From Scybalomonas sp905214925 (GTDB lineage Bacteria; Bacillota; Clostridia; Lachnospirales; Lachnospiraceae), in the NCBI GenBank assembly GCA_905214925.1, contig CAJMOB010000002.1, positions 116,532 through 180,531 on the forward strand: a stretch of 64,000 nucleotides of DNA, given 5' to 3'. The translations under genes were made by a program, and so were the position numbers. The notes under the pieces were generated by a model. It had not been told where the DNA came from. It worked only from the letters and a program-made list of their open reading frames with translations, and searched no databases. Positions 1-7,190 of this stretch are shown piece after piece (the stretch's first letter is position 1; each line of letters begins with the position of its first letter).

Positions 1-128
1 AGTGTCAATCATACAAAAATATTTTTCCTCTTTTGCACAAAAATAAGGTGCCATTTTTGTGTACTATGACAAATTTTTGTTAATAAAATAACAATAAATC
101 CCAATCTATAAATGAGTAAATAAAAAAA

Positions 129-154
129 CTGGCATCGTAGAGGGACGATGCCAG
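129..154 (-). terminator. Rho-independent terminator at the left edge
   Basis: A perfect 10-bp stem (CTGGCATCGT / ACGATGCCAG) with a 6-nt loop is followed on the minus strand by a run of T. It would end a minus-strand transcript carrying the tiny ORFs at 273-459 or a small RNA. The strand just upstream of the stem is C-rich (AAACCCCTCC), as in the probable small RNAs near 49.4-49.7 kb. Confidence 0.75.
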
Positions 155-272
155 TTATGGAGGGGTTTATTATGTTATTATGTCTTTTCTTTCTGAATTA
201 TATATTTTAATCGATGACAAACTCTTTCACAGATTCTAATAAAAAGTTTGCCTTCGAGTAAAAACAAATTTA

Positions 273-371
273 TTATGATAACTTATTTAATACTTCTAAA
301 AATCTTTTTTTAGATAAACTTTTTCTATATAATACGAATCCTAACATTTCTACTGCATTAATTTCTAACAT
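273..371 (-). CDS. Possible 32-residue small protein
   Basis: This is an open frame of 32 codons starting with ATG. A good ribosome binding site (AAAGGAAG) lies about 8 nt upstream, and the frame ends about 120 nt before the terminator at 129-154. The product would be short, basic and amphipathic, beginning MLEINAVEML and ending FLEVLNKLS, with no signal peptide or recognised family. It is divergent from the AraC-type regulator at 661 and overlaps the 3' end of another tiny frame at 358-459. The support is the ribosome binding site and the position before a terminator. A non-coding leader or small RNA remains possible. Confidence 0.35.
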   Translation of the reverse strand: MLEINAVEMLGFVLYRKSLSKKRFLEVLNKLS

Positions 372-459
372 AGTTGTCTCTTCCTTTCTTTACTAATCTT
401 CTATATTTATATGGTTTCTTTCTTTCACATTTGTCTTCCTCGAAACAACAACCATTCAT
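358..459 (-). CDS. Possible 33-residue Cys-containing peptide
   Basis: An ATG frame of 33 codons whose product begins MNGCCFEEDKCERKK and is strongly basic after its three cysteines. It overlaps the start of the 273-371 frame by 14 nt, an arrangement that would allow translational coupling. No clear Shine-Dalgarno sequence precedes its ATG, so it may be chance. No family is recognised. Confidence 0.2.
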   Translation of the reverse strand: MNGCCFEEDKCERKKPYKYRRLVKKGRDNYVRN

Positions 460-566
460 TTTTTCTATTGGAACATCTGGTTTTGAATGTTTTGTTGTCT
501 CGCTGTTGACATATACTATTCTAACAAATTTCTAGGAAAAATACATTGTAGTTCGATTTTAATAGT

Positions 567-595
567 TTGCATTTCGGTCATGAATTTGTTATGCT
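567..595 (+). promoter_or_regulatory. Probable promoter of the AraC-type regulator
   Basis: TTGCAT and TATGCT are separated by 17 bp, about 65 nt upstream of the start at 661. The octamer GTTTGCAT occurs at 565-572 and again at 617-624, 52 bp apart (close to five helical turns). That spacing would suit autoregulation by an AraC-type dimer, which is inference. Confidence 0.5.
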
Positions 596-660
596 ATATA
601 ATATTAAATTATTATTGTTTGCATAGTACGATTTTTAATAAAAAGAAAGGAGAATAAAAA

Positions 661-1464
661 TTGAAAAAACATGAAAAATTTCTAGCTGATTATATTAAAT
701 ATGAGAAGAAATATAGTACCGAAAATGGACTTCAATATGAACTTCATTGCCACGACCAATATGAGATCAATTATATACTAGATGGTGATGTTGTATTTCT
801 TATGGAAGGTATGGAATTTAGGCCTCCTAAAAACAGTGTCTTGCTCATTGCCCCTCATAAATTTCATGGCCTTTATACCCTATCCGATCGCCCTTATATT
901 CGTTATCAGATCCACTTTTATCCTGATCTATTAAATGACGATGAAGAACAACTGCTTTTACTCCCCTTTTCCAAAGACAATGTTATGTTCTGTAATGCCG
1001 ATCGTTTTCATCTTGATCACTATATGGAAGCCATCGATGACTGCCAAATTTTAGATAGTTGGCTCTTAAATATTGCAATTCGGTCACGACTAATCTCCAT
1101 ATTAACGCAACTAAATGCAATATCAGCTTCTGGTATCAGTGGAGAAGAAATCGATCCGATTGCAAAAGAAATTTTAAATTATATTAACGATCATTTGACA
1201 GAAACTCTCTATGTAGAGGAAATTGCAAAGAAGTTCTTTATGAGTAAAAACTATTTAACAAAGATCTTTCGTAAAATGACAGGGACTACCGTGGCCAACT
1301 ATATTTTGCATAAAAGACTTTCCATTGCAAAAGGTCTGATTCAATCCAATGTCCCTGCTACAACAGCCGCCCTACAAGCTGGTTTCCCTGAATACTCTAC
1401 CTTTTATCGGAATTATAAAAAAGTATTTGGCTATTCTCCTAACGAGGAATTGTCCAAATCATAA
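661..1464 (+). CDS. AraC-family transcriptional regulator
   Basis: A 267-residue regulator. The N-terminal half carries the cupin-type sugar-sensing domain of AraC proteins (HCHDQYEINYILDG at about residues 28-41). The last ~100 residues form the double helix-turn-helix (YVEEIAKKFFMSKNYLTKIFR, then the YSTFYRNYKKVFGYSPNE signature). The start is TTG, chosen because AAAGGAG lies 8-9 nt upstream and no better start follows. It converges on eda (KDPG aldolase), so it may sense a sugar acid, but no target can be proven. A dyad-rich repeat and terminators follow its stop. Confidence 0.9.
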   Translation: MKKHEKFLADYIKYEKKYSTENGLQYELHCHDQYEINYILDGDVVFLMEGMEFRPPKNSVLLIAPHKFHGLYTLSDRPYIRYQIHFYPDLLNDDEEQLLLLPFSKDNVMFCNADRFHLDHYMEAIDDCQILDSWLLNIAIRSRLISILTQLNAISASGISGEEIDPIAKEILNYINDHLTETLYVEEIAKKFFMSKNYLTKIFRKMTGTTVANYILHKRLSIAKGLIQSNVPATTAALQAGFPEYSTFYRNYKKVFGYSPNEELSKS

Positions 1465-1467
1465 CTT

Positions 1468-1548
1468 CTCATGCATCGCTCGCACGTAGTGCTTTTTTAT
1501 TCTATAGGATGACACTCGCTTGCGAGGAATTTCCTATAGAATAAAAAA
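1468..1548. repeat. Terminator-associated inverted repeat, copy 1
   Basis: A perfect 17-bp inverted repeat (TTTTTTATTCTATAGGA at 1493-1509 and its complement at 1532-1548) flanks about 22 bp containing CTTGCGAGGAATT. The left arm follows a small GCAC-GTA-GTGC stem, forming a plus-strand terminator for the AraC gene. The right arm supplies the U-tract of the eda terminator. Related copies lie near 26.5, 34.6, 49.4, 49.65, 51.55 and 63.6 kb. Confidence 0.75.
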
Positions 1549-1580
1549 TGGCAGCGGTTTTCCTTCGAAAACCACTGCCA
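1549..1580 (-). terminator. Terminator downstream of eda
   Basis: A 13-bp, nearly perfect stem (TGGCAGTGGTTTTC / GAAAACCGCTGCCA on the minus strand) runs directly into TTTTTTATTC. It lies 100 nt beyond the eda stop codon. Confidence 0.85.
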
Positions 1581-1679
1581 TTTCTTTCAATCTATATTTA
1601 TTTTACTTAGGAGCTTTATCGCTAACGGTGGAAAATAGAAATACAAGCATTTCTGCTTGACTTATGCCTTCCACACAAA

Positions 1680-2321
1680 TTATTTAGAACGAATTTCAGC
1701 AACGCGTTCTACAGCTTCTTTTGTTAACGCTTTGATTTCATCGAATTTTTTGGCTTCTACAAGATCTCCTTTTACCATCCAGCTACCGCCACAAGCAACA
1801 ATCTTATTAAATCCTAAATAAGATTCTAAATTGTTAGCGTTTACACCACCTGTTGGCATAAATTTCACGTTTGTATAAGGAGCAGCTAATGCTTTAATTG
1901 TAGCAACACCACCGAACTGTTCTGCAGGGAAGAATTTAATTACTTCTAATCCTCTTTTTACAGCCTGTGCTACTTCAGATGGTGTAATACATCCTGGATA
2001 AACAGGAATGTCTTTTTCAAGACAGTAGTCCACGATTTCTGGATCAAATCCAGGGCTTACGATAAATTTTGCACCTGCATTTACTGCACGATCTACCTGT
2101 TCGATTGTTAATACAGTACCAGCTCCAACGAACATTTCTGGATGAGCTTCTGTCATAATACGAATAGATTCTTCTGCTGCTTCTGTTCTAAATGTTACTT
2201 CTGCACATGGAAGTCCACCTTCACATAAAGCATCCGCAAGAGGTTTTGCATCTTCTGCATGATTTAATACAACAACTGGAACAACACCTAATTTTGCAAT
2301 CTGTTCAGATACTTGGTTCAT
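1680..2321 (-). CDS. eda: KDPG/KHG aldolase
   Basis: 2-dehydro-3-deoxy-phosphogluconate aldolase, a cytoplasmic class I aldolase that splits KDPG into pyruvate and glyceraldehyde 3-phosphate. The 213-residue length is normal. Visible family features are the base Glu41 with Arg45 (EVTFRT), GAGTVLT near residue 67, SPGFDPE, YPGCITPSE, and the Schiff-base lysine Lys129 in VIKFFPAEQFGG, followed by PTGGV. CGGAGGT precedes the ATG. It has its own promoter and a GntR-like palindrome upstream. A 2-keto-3-deoxygluconate permease (kdgT) lies 7 kb away, consistent with sugar-acid use, but no KDG kinase is present in this window. Confidence 0.97.
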   Translation of the reverse strand: MNQVSEQIAKLGVVPVVVLNHAEDAKPLADALCEGGLPCAEVTFRTEAAEESIRIMTEAHPEMFVGAGTVLTIEQVDRAVNAGAKFIVSPGFDPEIVDYCLEKDIPVYPGCITPSEVAQAVKRGLEVIKFFPAEQFGGVATIKALAAPYTNVKFMPTGGVNANNLESYLGFNKIVACGGSWMVKGDLVEAKKFDEIKALTKEAVERVAEIRSK

Positions 2322-2393
2322 AATTCGATACCTCCGATATGTTTTACTTGTATATTACTAATTTATTGTGATAAACTTAGCTTCTAATTGAAG

Positions 2394-2421
2394 ATTATAC
2401 ACTTTTCAATAGAAAAGTCAA
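2394..2421 (-). promoter_or_regulatory. eda promoter
   Basis: On the minus strand TTGACT and TATAAT are separated by 16 bp. The elements lie 73-100 nt upstream of the eda start. Confidence 0.75.
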
Positions 2422-2435
2422 GGGGACTTCCCTAT

Positions 2436-2447
2436 CTTGTATACAAG
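2436..2447. promoter_or_regulatory. Candidate GntR-type operator upstream of eda
   Basis: CTTGTATACAAG is a perfect 12-bp palindrome centred about 20 bp upstream of the eda -35 element. It has the core of the Bacillus subtilis GntR operator. A close relative (TTGTATACAA) lies at 16580-16589 in the metA leader. Binding by a GntR-type protein is inference. Confidence 0.5.
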
Positions 2448-2458
2448 CAAATTCTCTT

Positions 2459-3643
2459 TTATCCTTCTTGATTTATTCGGGCAACAAAAAGACCTCTATC
2501 TTCTTTTTGTAATCGTTCTACTCCTTCATGCAACTGTCCTGTACTAATATCTTTAATTGGATAATAAACCATTCCTTCAAATACCTCTGGCAGTTTTGTA
2601 TGTTCTCCAAATACTTCTCTTACTTTTGCTTCTCCAACTACTGTACGAAGCATATAATCTTTTTTCACTTTATCATACTGGAATTTTACTTGTTTTGAGA
2701 AGTCAAACGCCGTTTCTTCTTCTCCTTCCATAATATCAATCATATCTTGTACAATAGCGTTGGCTGTTGGCAACATTCCTGCCCCTTGTCCATAAAACTT
2801 TAACTCTCCGATTGTCGTTCCTGTAACACTTCCTAAATTAAAGTTATCTGGAACACTAGCTTCCATAGAATCTTTTGAAAAAACTACTGGTTCCACACAG
2901 CAACTTACGACGCCTTCTTGTCTTTTCGCCTCTCCAATTAATTTCACTACTTTGCCTTTTCTCTTAAAAAAGTCAATATCTAACTTTGTAATTGTTCGAA
3001 TTCCAAAAATCGGAAAATCACTCGGTGCGATACAATCATAGGCAAGGGAAGCTGTGATTTGCAATTTATTTCCAATATCAATTCCATCAATATCAGCAGA
3101 TGGATCATGCTCTGCATATCCAAGTTGTTGTGCTTGTTTTAATACTTCATCAAATTCAGCACCTTCTTTATACATACGATCTAAAATATAGTTGGTTGTA
3201 CCATTAAAAATTCCATGAAAATCAGATACTTCATCAATTCGTTTCACTTTTTCTACAGAACGAATCCATGGAATTCCTCCTCCTGTTGATGCCTCGAATA
3301 AAAACTGTACTTCATTTTCTTTTGCCACTTGAAGAAATTCTTGTAAATGTGCTGCTACTACTTTCTTATTGGCGGTTACCACGTGCTTTTTGGCTCTTAA
3401 TGCTTCAAGAATCATTGTTCTAGCAGGTTCTAATCCCCCTAATACTTCTACAACAACTTCCACTTCTTTGTCCGCTAAAATCTTATTGAAATCATCGCAC
3501 ATTTCTGGAAGAACTTTTTCTTTTCCTTTTCGAATCCATATATATGAAACTGACATTCTAGATGTATATGTAGTTGCTTTTTGACTAATAATCTCATATA
3601 CGCCTCTTCCAATTGTTCCATATCCTAAAATAGCTACTTTCAT
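2459..3643 (-). CDS. hom: Homoserine dehydrogenase
   Basis: Reduces aspartate semialdehyde to homoserine, the branch point for threonine and methionine, both of which are made by genes in this window. The 394-residue protein has an N-terminal Rossmann motif (GYGTIGRGV), VVEVLGG, the TANK motif (VVTANKKVVA), and the family core FNGTTNYIL, GYAEHDPSADIDG and the K of NKLQI. It is shorter than the roughly 430-residue forms with a full ACT domain. Its last ~60 residues align poorly with an ACT fold, so feedback control by threonine may be altered (inference). GGAAGGGAG precedes the ATG. It is divergent from thrC. Confidence 0.95.
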   Translation of the reverse strand: MKVAILGYGTIGRGVYEIISQKATTYTSRMSVSYIWIRKGKEKVLPEMCDDFNKILADKEVEVVVEVLGGLEPARTMILEALRAKKHVVTANKKVVAAHLQEFLQVAKENEVQFLFEASTGGGIPWIRSVEKVKRIDEVSDFHGIFNGTTNYILDRMYKEGAEFDEVLKQAQQLGYAEHDPSADIDGIDIGNKLQITASLAYDCIAPSDFPIFGIRTITKLDIDFFKRKGKVVKLIGEAKRQEGVVSCCVEPVVFSKDSMEASVPDNFNLGSVTGTTIGELKFYGQGAGMLPTANAIVQDMIDIMEGEEETAFDFSKQVKFQYDKVKKDYMLRTVVGEAKVREVFGEHTKLPEVFEGMVYYPIKDISTGQLHEGVERLQKEDRGLFVARINQEG

Positions 3644-3684
3644 TCTTTTTGTCTCCCTTCCGATGAATTTCGTTAATATTACTC

Positions 3685-3713
3685 ATTATAGCATAAATAC
3701 AGATTTTAACATA
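3685..3713 (-). promoter_or_regulatory. hom promoter with extended -10
   Basis: On the minus strand an extended -10 (TGCTATAAT) lies about 40 nt upstream of the hom start, with a weak -35 (TATGTT) 17 bp further up. Confidence 0.6.
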
Positions 3714-3799
3714 ATCTTTATATATTTTTGCGATATTTTTTCATCCTTATCCAAATTCCTTCCTAGTCTTTTTAATTTCATTATTTTTTTCTGAATGTT

Positions 3800-3910
3800 T
3801 TGAATGGATAAAATTTGTTGTATTTATAACCTTTTTCACTGAAATTGGTTACCTCTTTACCGCAATAAATTTTTGTTGTTTTTCAAAAAACACTTGTATT
3901 TATATTGCGG
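3800..3910 (+). promoter_or_regulatory. thrC promoter region and structured leader
   Basis: A candidate promoter (TTGAAT, 17 bp, TTTATA) at 3800-3828 precedes a leader with a perfect 8-bp stem, CCGCAATA at 3860-3867 and TATTGCGG at 3903-3910, enclosing a smaller A/T hairpin. No T-box core or threonine-rich leader peptide is visible. The stem could time translation or act as an attenuator, but no poly-U tract follows it. Confidence 0.4.
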
Positions 3911-3959
3911 ACATTGTATCATGGTATTTATTATAATGCAAGGAGAAAAAGGTGAGATT

Positions 3960-5468
3960 ATGAAAAATTATTTTAACAGCACAAGAAATAAAACATTACA
4001 TACTTCCGTAAAAGACGCTATTTTACAAGGATTAGCCCCTGATGGAGGACTCTATGTAACAGATACACTGGGACATACGGTTCTTAATTTAAATGACTTA
4101 CTTCCTATGACTTATGAAGAAATGGCACCAATTATTTTATCTGCCCTTCTTCCTGGTTTTACAACCAATGAATTAGAAACCGCTGTCTTTCATGCCTATC
4201 ATAACTCCTTTTCTAGTAAAGAAGTAACACCCGTTGTCTCCATCGATGAGGATAAAAATTTTTTATTGGAGCTTTTCCATGGACCAACTTCTGCATTTAA
4301 AGATGTTGCATTACAGATGTTGCCACAGCTTATGTCACTTGCCTTAAAAAACCAAGGAGACAAACAGGTTATGATTTTAGCCGCAACAAGCGGTGACACT
4401 GGAAAAGCGGCTCTTTGTGGATTCCAAGATGTCCCAAGAACTGGCATCTTAGTTTTCTATCCAAAAGATGGTACTAGTGCGATTCAAAGACTTCAAATGG
4501 AGACACAAGAAGGTTCTAATACTTCTGTTTGCGCTCTTATTGGTAATTTTGACGATGCACAATCCAAAGTAAAAGAACTGTTCCATTCTCCATCGTTACT
4601 GACCCTTTGTGATGAGAAAAATATTCTTTTCTCCAGTGCTAACTCTATTAATATCGGACGTTTAGCACCACAGGCTGTATACTATTTCTACTCTTATTTC
4701 CAATTAGTAAAAAGAGGAAAAATTGCCCTTGGAGATGAAATTGATTTTTGTGTTCCAACTGGAAACTTTGGAGATATATTAGCAGGATATTATGCGAAAT
4801 TATTAGGACTGCCTGTTCACAAATTAATCGTAGCTTCTAATGCTAATAATGTTTTAACCGATTTCTTCACAACAGGAACTTACGATCGCCGTCGTCCATT
4901 TCATAAAACACTTTCTCCATCCATGGATATTTTAATTTCTAGTAACTTAGAACGTCTCCTTTATTATATGAGCGGAAATGATGATGTTTATACAAAAGAA
5001 TTGATGGACTCTCTACAGGAAAACGGACATTACACAATTAAACCTTCTCTTCTTGCGAAATTAAAAGAGACTTTCTACGCAGGATATTGTACGGATGAAC
5101 AATGTAAACAAGAAATTCATACGGTATATGAAGAACAAAATTATGTATTAGATCCTCATACAGCCGTTGGCTATCATGTTATGAAACAATACCAACAAGA
5201 AGCAAAAGAACAACGCCCTTGTATTCTTCTTTCTACTGCAAGCCCTTACAAATTCTGCGGGCAAGTGTATGAAGCGATTACAGGCACTCTTCCAGAAGCA
5301 GATGAATTTGCGTTAATGGAATTATTATCAGAGAAAACAAATACTGAGATTCCAAAGAATTTAAGTGAATTAAAGGAAAAATCAATCCTTCATAATACCG
5401 TTATTTCAAAAGAAGATATGGATTCCTATGTGCTAGAAAAAACAAAAGAACTTTTTATGAAACGCTAA
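3960..5468 (+). CDS. thrC: Threonine synthase
   Basis: PLP enzyme that converts O-phosphohomoserine to threonine, the last step of the pathway. The start is the ATG with AAGGTGAG just upstream. A longer frame reaches back to 3873 but has no ribosome binding site and adds residues not seen in the family. The resulting 502 residues fit the longer bacterial type. PLP lysine is Lys114 in GPTSAFKDVALQM, and the phosphate loop is AATSGDTGKAAL. PTGNFGDILAGYYAK is also diagnostic. It is followed 67 nt later by thrB in the same direction, with hom divergent upstream. Confidence 0.97.
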   Translation: MKNYFNSTRNKTLHTSVKDAILQGLAPDGGLYVTDTLGHTVLNLNDLLPMTYEEMAPIILSALLPGFTTNELETAVFHAYHNSFSSKEVTPVVSIDEDKNFLLELFHGPTSAFKDVALQMLPQLMSLALKNQGDKQVMILAATSGDTGKAALCGFQDVPRTGILVFYPKDGTSAIQRLQMETQEGSNTSVCALIGNFDDAQSKVKELFHSPSLLTLCDEKNILFSSANSINIGRLAPQAVYYFYSYFQLVKRGKIALGDEIDFCVPTGNFGDILAGYYAKLLGLPVHKLIVASNANNVLTDFFTTGTYDRRRPFHKTLSPSMDILISSNLERLLYYMSGNDDVYTKELMDSLQENGHYTIKPSLLAKLKETFYAGYCTDEQCKQEIHTVYEEQNYVLDPHTAVGYHVMKQYQQEAKEQRPCILLSTASPYKFCGQVYEAITGTLPEADEFALMELLSEKTNTEIPKNLSELKEKSILHNTVISKEDMDSYVLEKTKELFMKR

Positions 5469-5535
5469 GAAACACGTTTCCTATAAAAGAATATTATTTT
5501 TTAACGAATTATTATTGAGAAAGGAGAACTTCGCT

Positions 5536-6414
5536 ATGTTTCTTGTAAGTGTACCCGCAACAAGTGCCAACGTGGGAGCTGGTTTTGATTGCCTTGGACT
5601 CGCACTCTCTTTACGCGGTAATTTCACATTTCGCTCTCTTCCTAACGACGTTATCATCAAAGGATGTGAGCCTGCCTATTGTACAAAAGACAACCTTGTT
5701 TATCTCGCATTTGAAAGGACAATGAATTTCATTGGAAAATCAATTTCTGGTGTGGAGATTATTATTGACTGTGAAATTCCTCTTCAAAGAGGGTTAGGAA
5801 GCAGTGCTGTCTGCATCGTGGCTGGAGCATTTGGTGCCAACGCCTTAGCTGGTTTTCCTCTTTCAAAAGAAGAACTATTCGCTATTTGTACAGATATGGA
5901 AGGACACCCTGATAACGTAGGCCCTGCTATTTTTGGTGGATTAACGTTATCCTATATGAGTGACGAGCATCCAATTATGGTTCCTTATCAGGTTCATGAA
6001 TCCCTTCACTTTATGGCTGTCGTTCCAGAAACAACGGTTTCCACTCATGACGCTAGGGCGATTCTTCCAAAGGAACTTTCTTATCAAGACGCCGTTTTTA
6101 ATATCGGGCATTGTGCCGCCTTTTTAAAAGGCCTAGAAACAGGAAATACTGCCCTCATTCGATCTTCTGCTGGAGATCGCCTTCATGAACCATACCGTAA
6201 ACAATTGATTCCAGAGTATGAGCCTCTTTTCGCCTTATGCAAGGCTCATAACGCATTGGCTTTGCTCATTAGTGGAAGCGGATCTACTATGCTCGTTATT
6301 AGTGATAAAAAAGAAACTTTAGACTCCATTGAAAAAGATATTTTAAAGACTTGCTCTGTCACTTGTCATCAGTTGCAAGTGGAACAAGAAGGGGTCATTG
6401 TAACGGAAGTTTAG
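5536..6414 (+). CDS. thrB: Homoserine kinase
   Basis: GHMP-family kinase that phosphorylates homoserine with ATP, supplying the substrate of ThrC. The 292-residue protein shows PATSANVGAGFDCLGLAL near the N-terminus, the ATP loop PLQRGLGSSA at about residues 82-91, EGHPDNVGPA, and the C-terminal glycine motif SGSGSTML. The ATG at 5536 is preferred because AAAGGAG sits 8 nt before it; an earlier in-frame TTG at 5515 overlaps that site. It is co-transcribed with thrC and ends in a strong bidirectional terminator. Confidence 0.97.
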   Translation: MFLVSVPATSANVGAGFDCLGLALSLRGNFTFRSLPNDVIIKGCEPAYCTKDNLVYLAFERTMNFIGKSISGVEIIIDCEIPLQRGLGSSAVCIVAGAFGANALAGFPLSKEELFAICTDMEGHPDNVGPAIFGGLTLSYMSDEHPIMVPYQVHESLHFMAVVPETTVSTHDARAILPKELSYQDAVFNIGHCAAFLKGLETGNTALIRSSAGDRLHEPYRKQLIPEYEPLFALCKAHNALALLISGSGSTMLVISDKKETLDSIEKDILKTCSVTCHQLQVEQEGVIVTEV

Positions 6415-6443
6415 ATCTTTCTATTCTTTTCCCCTTTCCTACA

Positions 6444-6502
6444 AAAAAGGACAGAGGCATGTAAAAGAGAAATCTTTCTTTTATAATGCCTTTGTCCTTT
6501 TT
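6444..6502. terminator. Bidirectional terminator after thrB
   Basis: A long stem (AAAGGACAGAGGCAT / ATGCCTTTGTCCTTT) is flanked by A and T runs. It can end both the thrCB transcript and minus-strand transcription from the activator remnant. Confidence 0.85.
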
Positions 6503-6572
6503 ATGTCCTTTTTTCCTATCGTTTAATTTTAACCTTATAATCTTATTGTCTTATCTTATACGGTAGCCTTTT

Positions 6573-7021
6573 CTACCCCTTTAGATAACGCCATAAAGTA
6601 CTTCTACTAATGCCTAACTGCTTTGCTGTAGCACTTTGATTTCCTCCATTTTCTTGAAGCGCGTAGGAAATAATTTCTTTTGTTAACTGCTCTAATGTCT
6701 TTAAATGATTTCCATCCTTTAGTTCCACCCCTATGGCTTCTCTTGATGGTTTCTTTTCTCTTCTCTCTTTGCCAAGCACTTTTATTACTTCTTCTGATTT
6801 TATATATGGTGTCGTTGTCATAAGAGATAGCTCCCGAACGACTCTTTTTAGCTGTCGATAATTATACGGCCAAAAATAATTTTGCAATAAATCCATTGCC
6901 TCTGGTTCGCAACCAATTAACTCTTTTCCAATCTCTTCATTGACCCGATTTAAATAAAGACTAATAGCCATAGGGATATCTTTTGCATGTTCTCTTAATG
7001 GCTCTAACGCAAAACTGACAC
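6573..7021 (-). pseudogene. C-terminal remnant of a sigma-54-dependent activator
   Basis: The frame encodes only the end of an enhancer-binding protein. It has the end of the AAA+ domain (VSFALEPLREHAKDIP, containing the arginine-finger region) and a C-terminal Fis-type helix-turn-helix (ENGGNQSATAKQLGISRSTL). The Walker A, GAFTGA and Walker B parts, about 400 or more residues, are missing. The codons upstream of about 7021 come from the right end of an IS200/IS605 element, so the gene is cut exactly there. The missing 5' part is not found on the far side of the element. This class often controls operons of four-carbon sugar-acid catabolism, matching the adjacent kdgT-pdxA2 (inference). Confidence 0.85.
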
Positions 7022-7190
7022 TCCAACGGCTAAAGCACGTTGGGTTCTTATGTACATTCACTTCCAAATATACTCGAAAGTATATAAGACTAATGAGTTT
7101 CCACAAGACTTTTATTACCAAAGACACCTTTGTATCTATTAACGATAATATTAGGCTCGTGTCAAAACCTTTTTATATATTCTCTTTTAA
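7020..7190 (-). ncRNA. Candidate omega (reRNA) region of tnpB
   Basis: In characterised IS605 elements the RNA guide of TnpB spans the 3' end of tnpB and the right end and runs into the flank. Here the untranslated 166 bp between the tnpB stop and the right-end hairpin is the matching place. The guide would then be the flanking minus-strand sequence from about 7021 downward. This is by analogy only. Confidence 0.35.

Noticed and set aside
3873..3959. Upstream extension of thrC
   Set aside because: No ribosome site, and it runs through the leader stem; the ATG at 3960 fits the family N-terminus.
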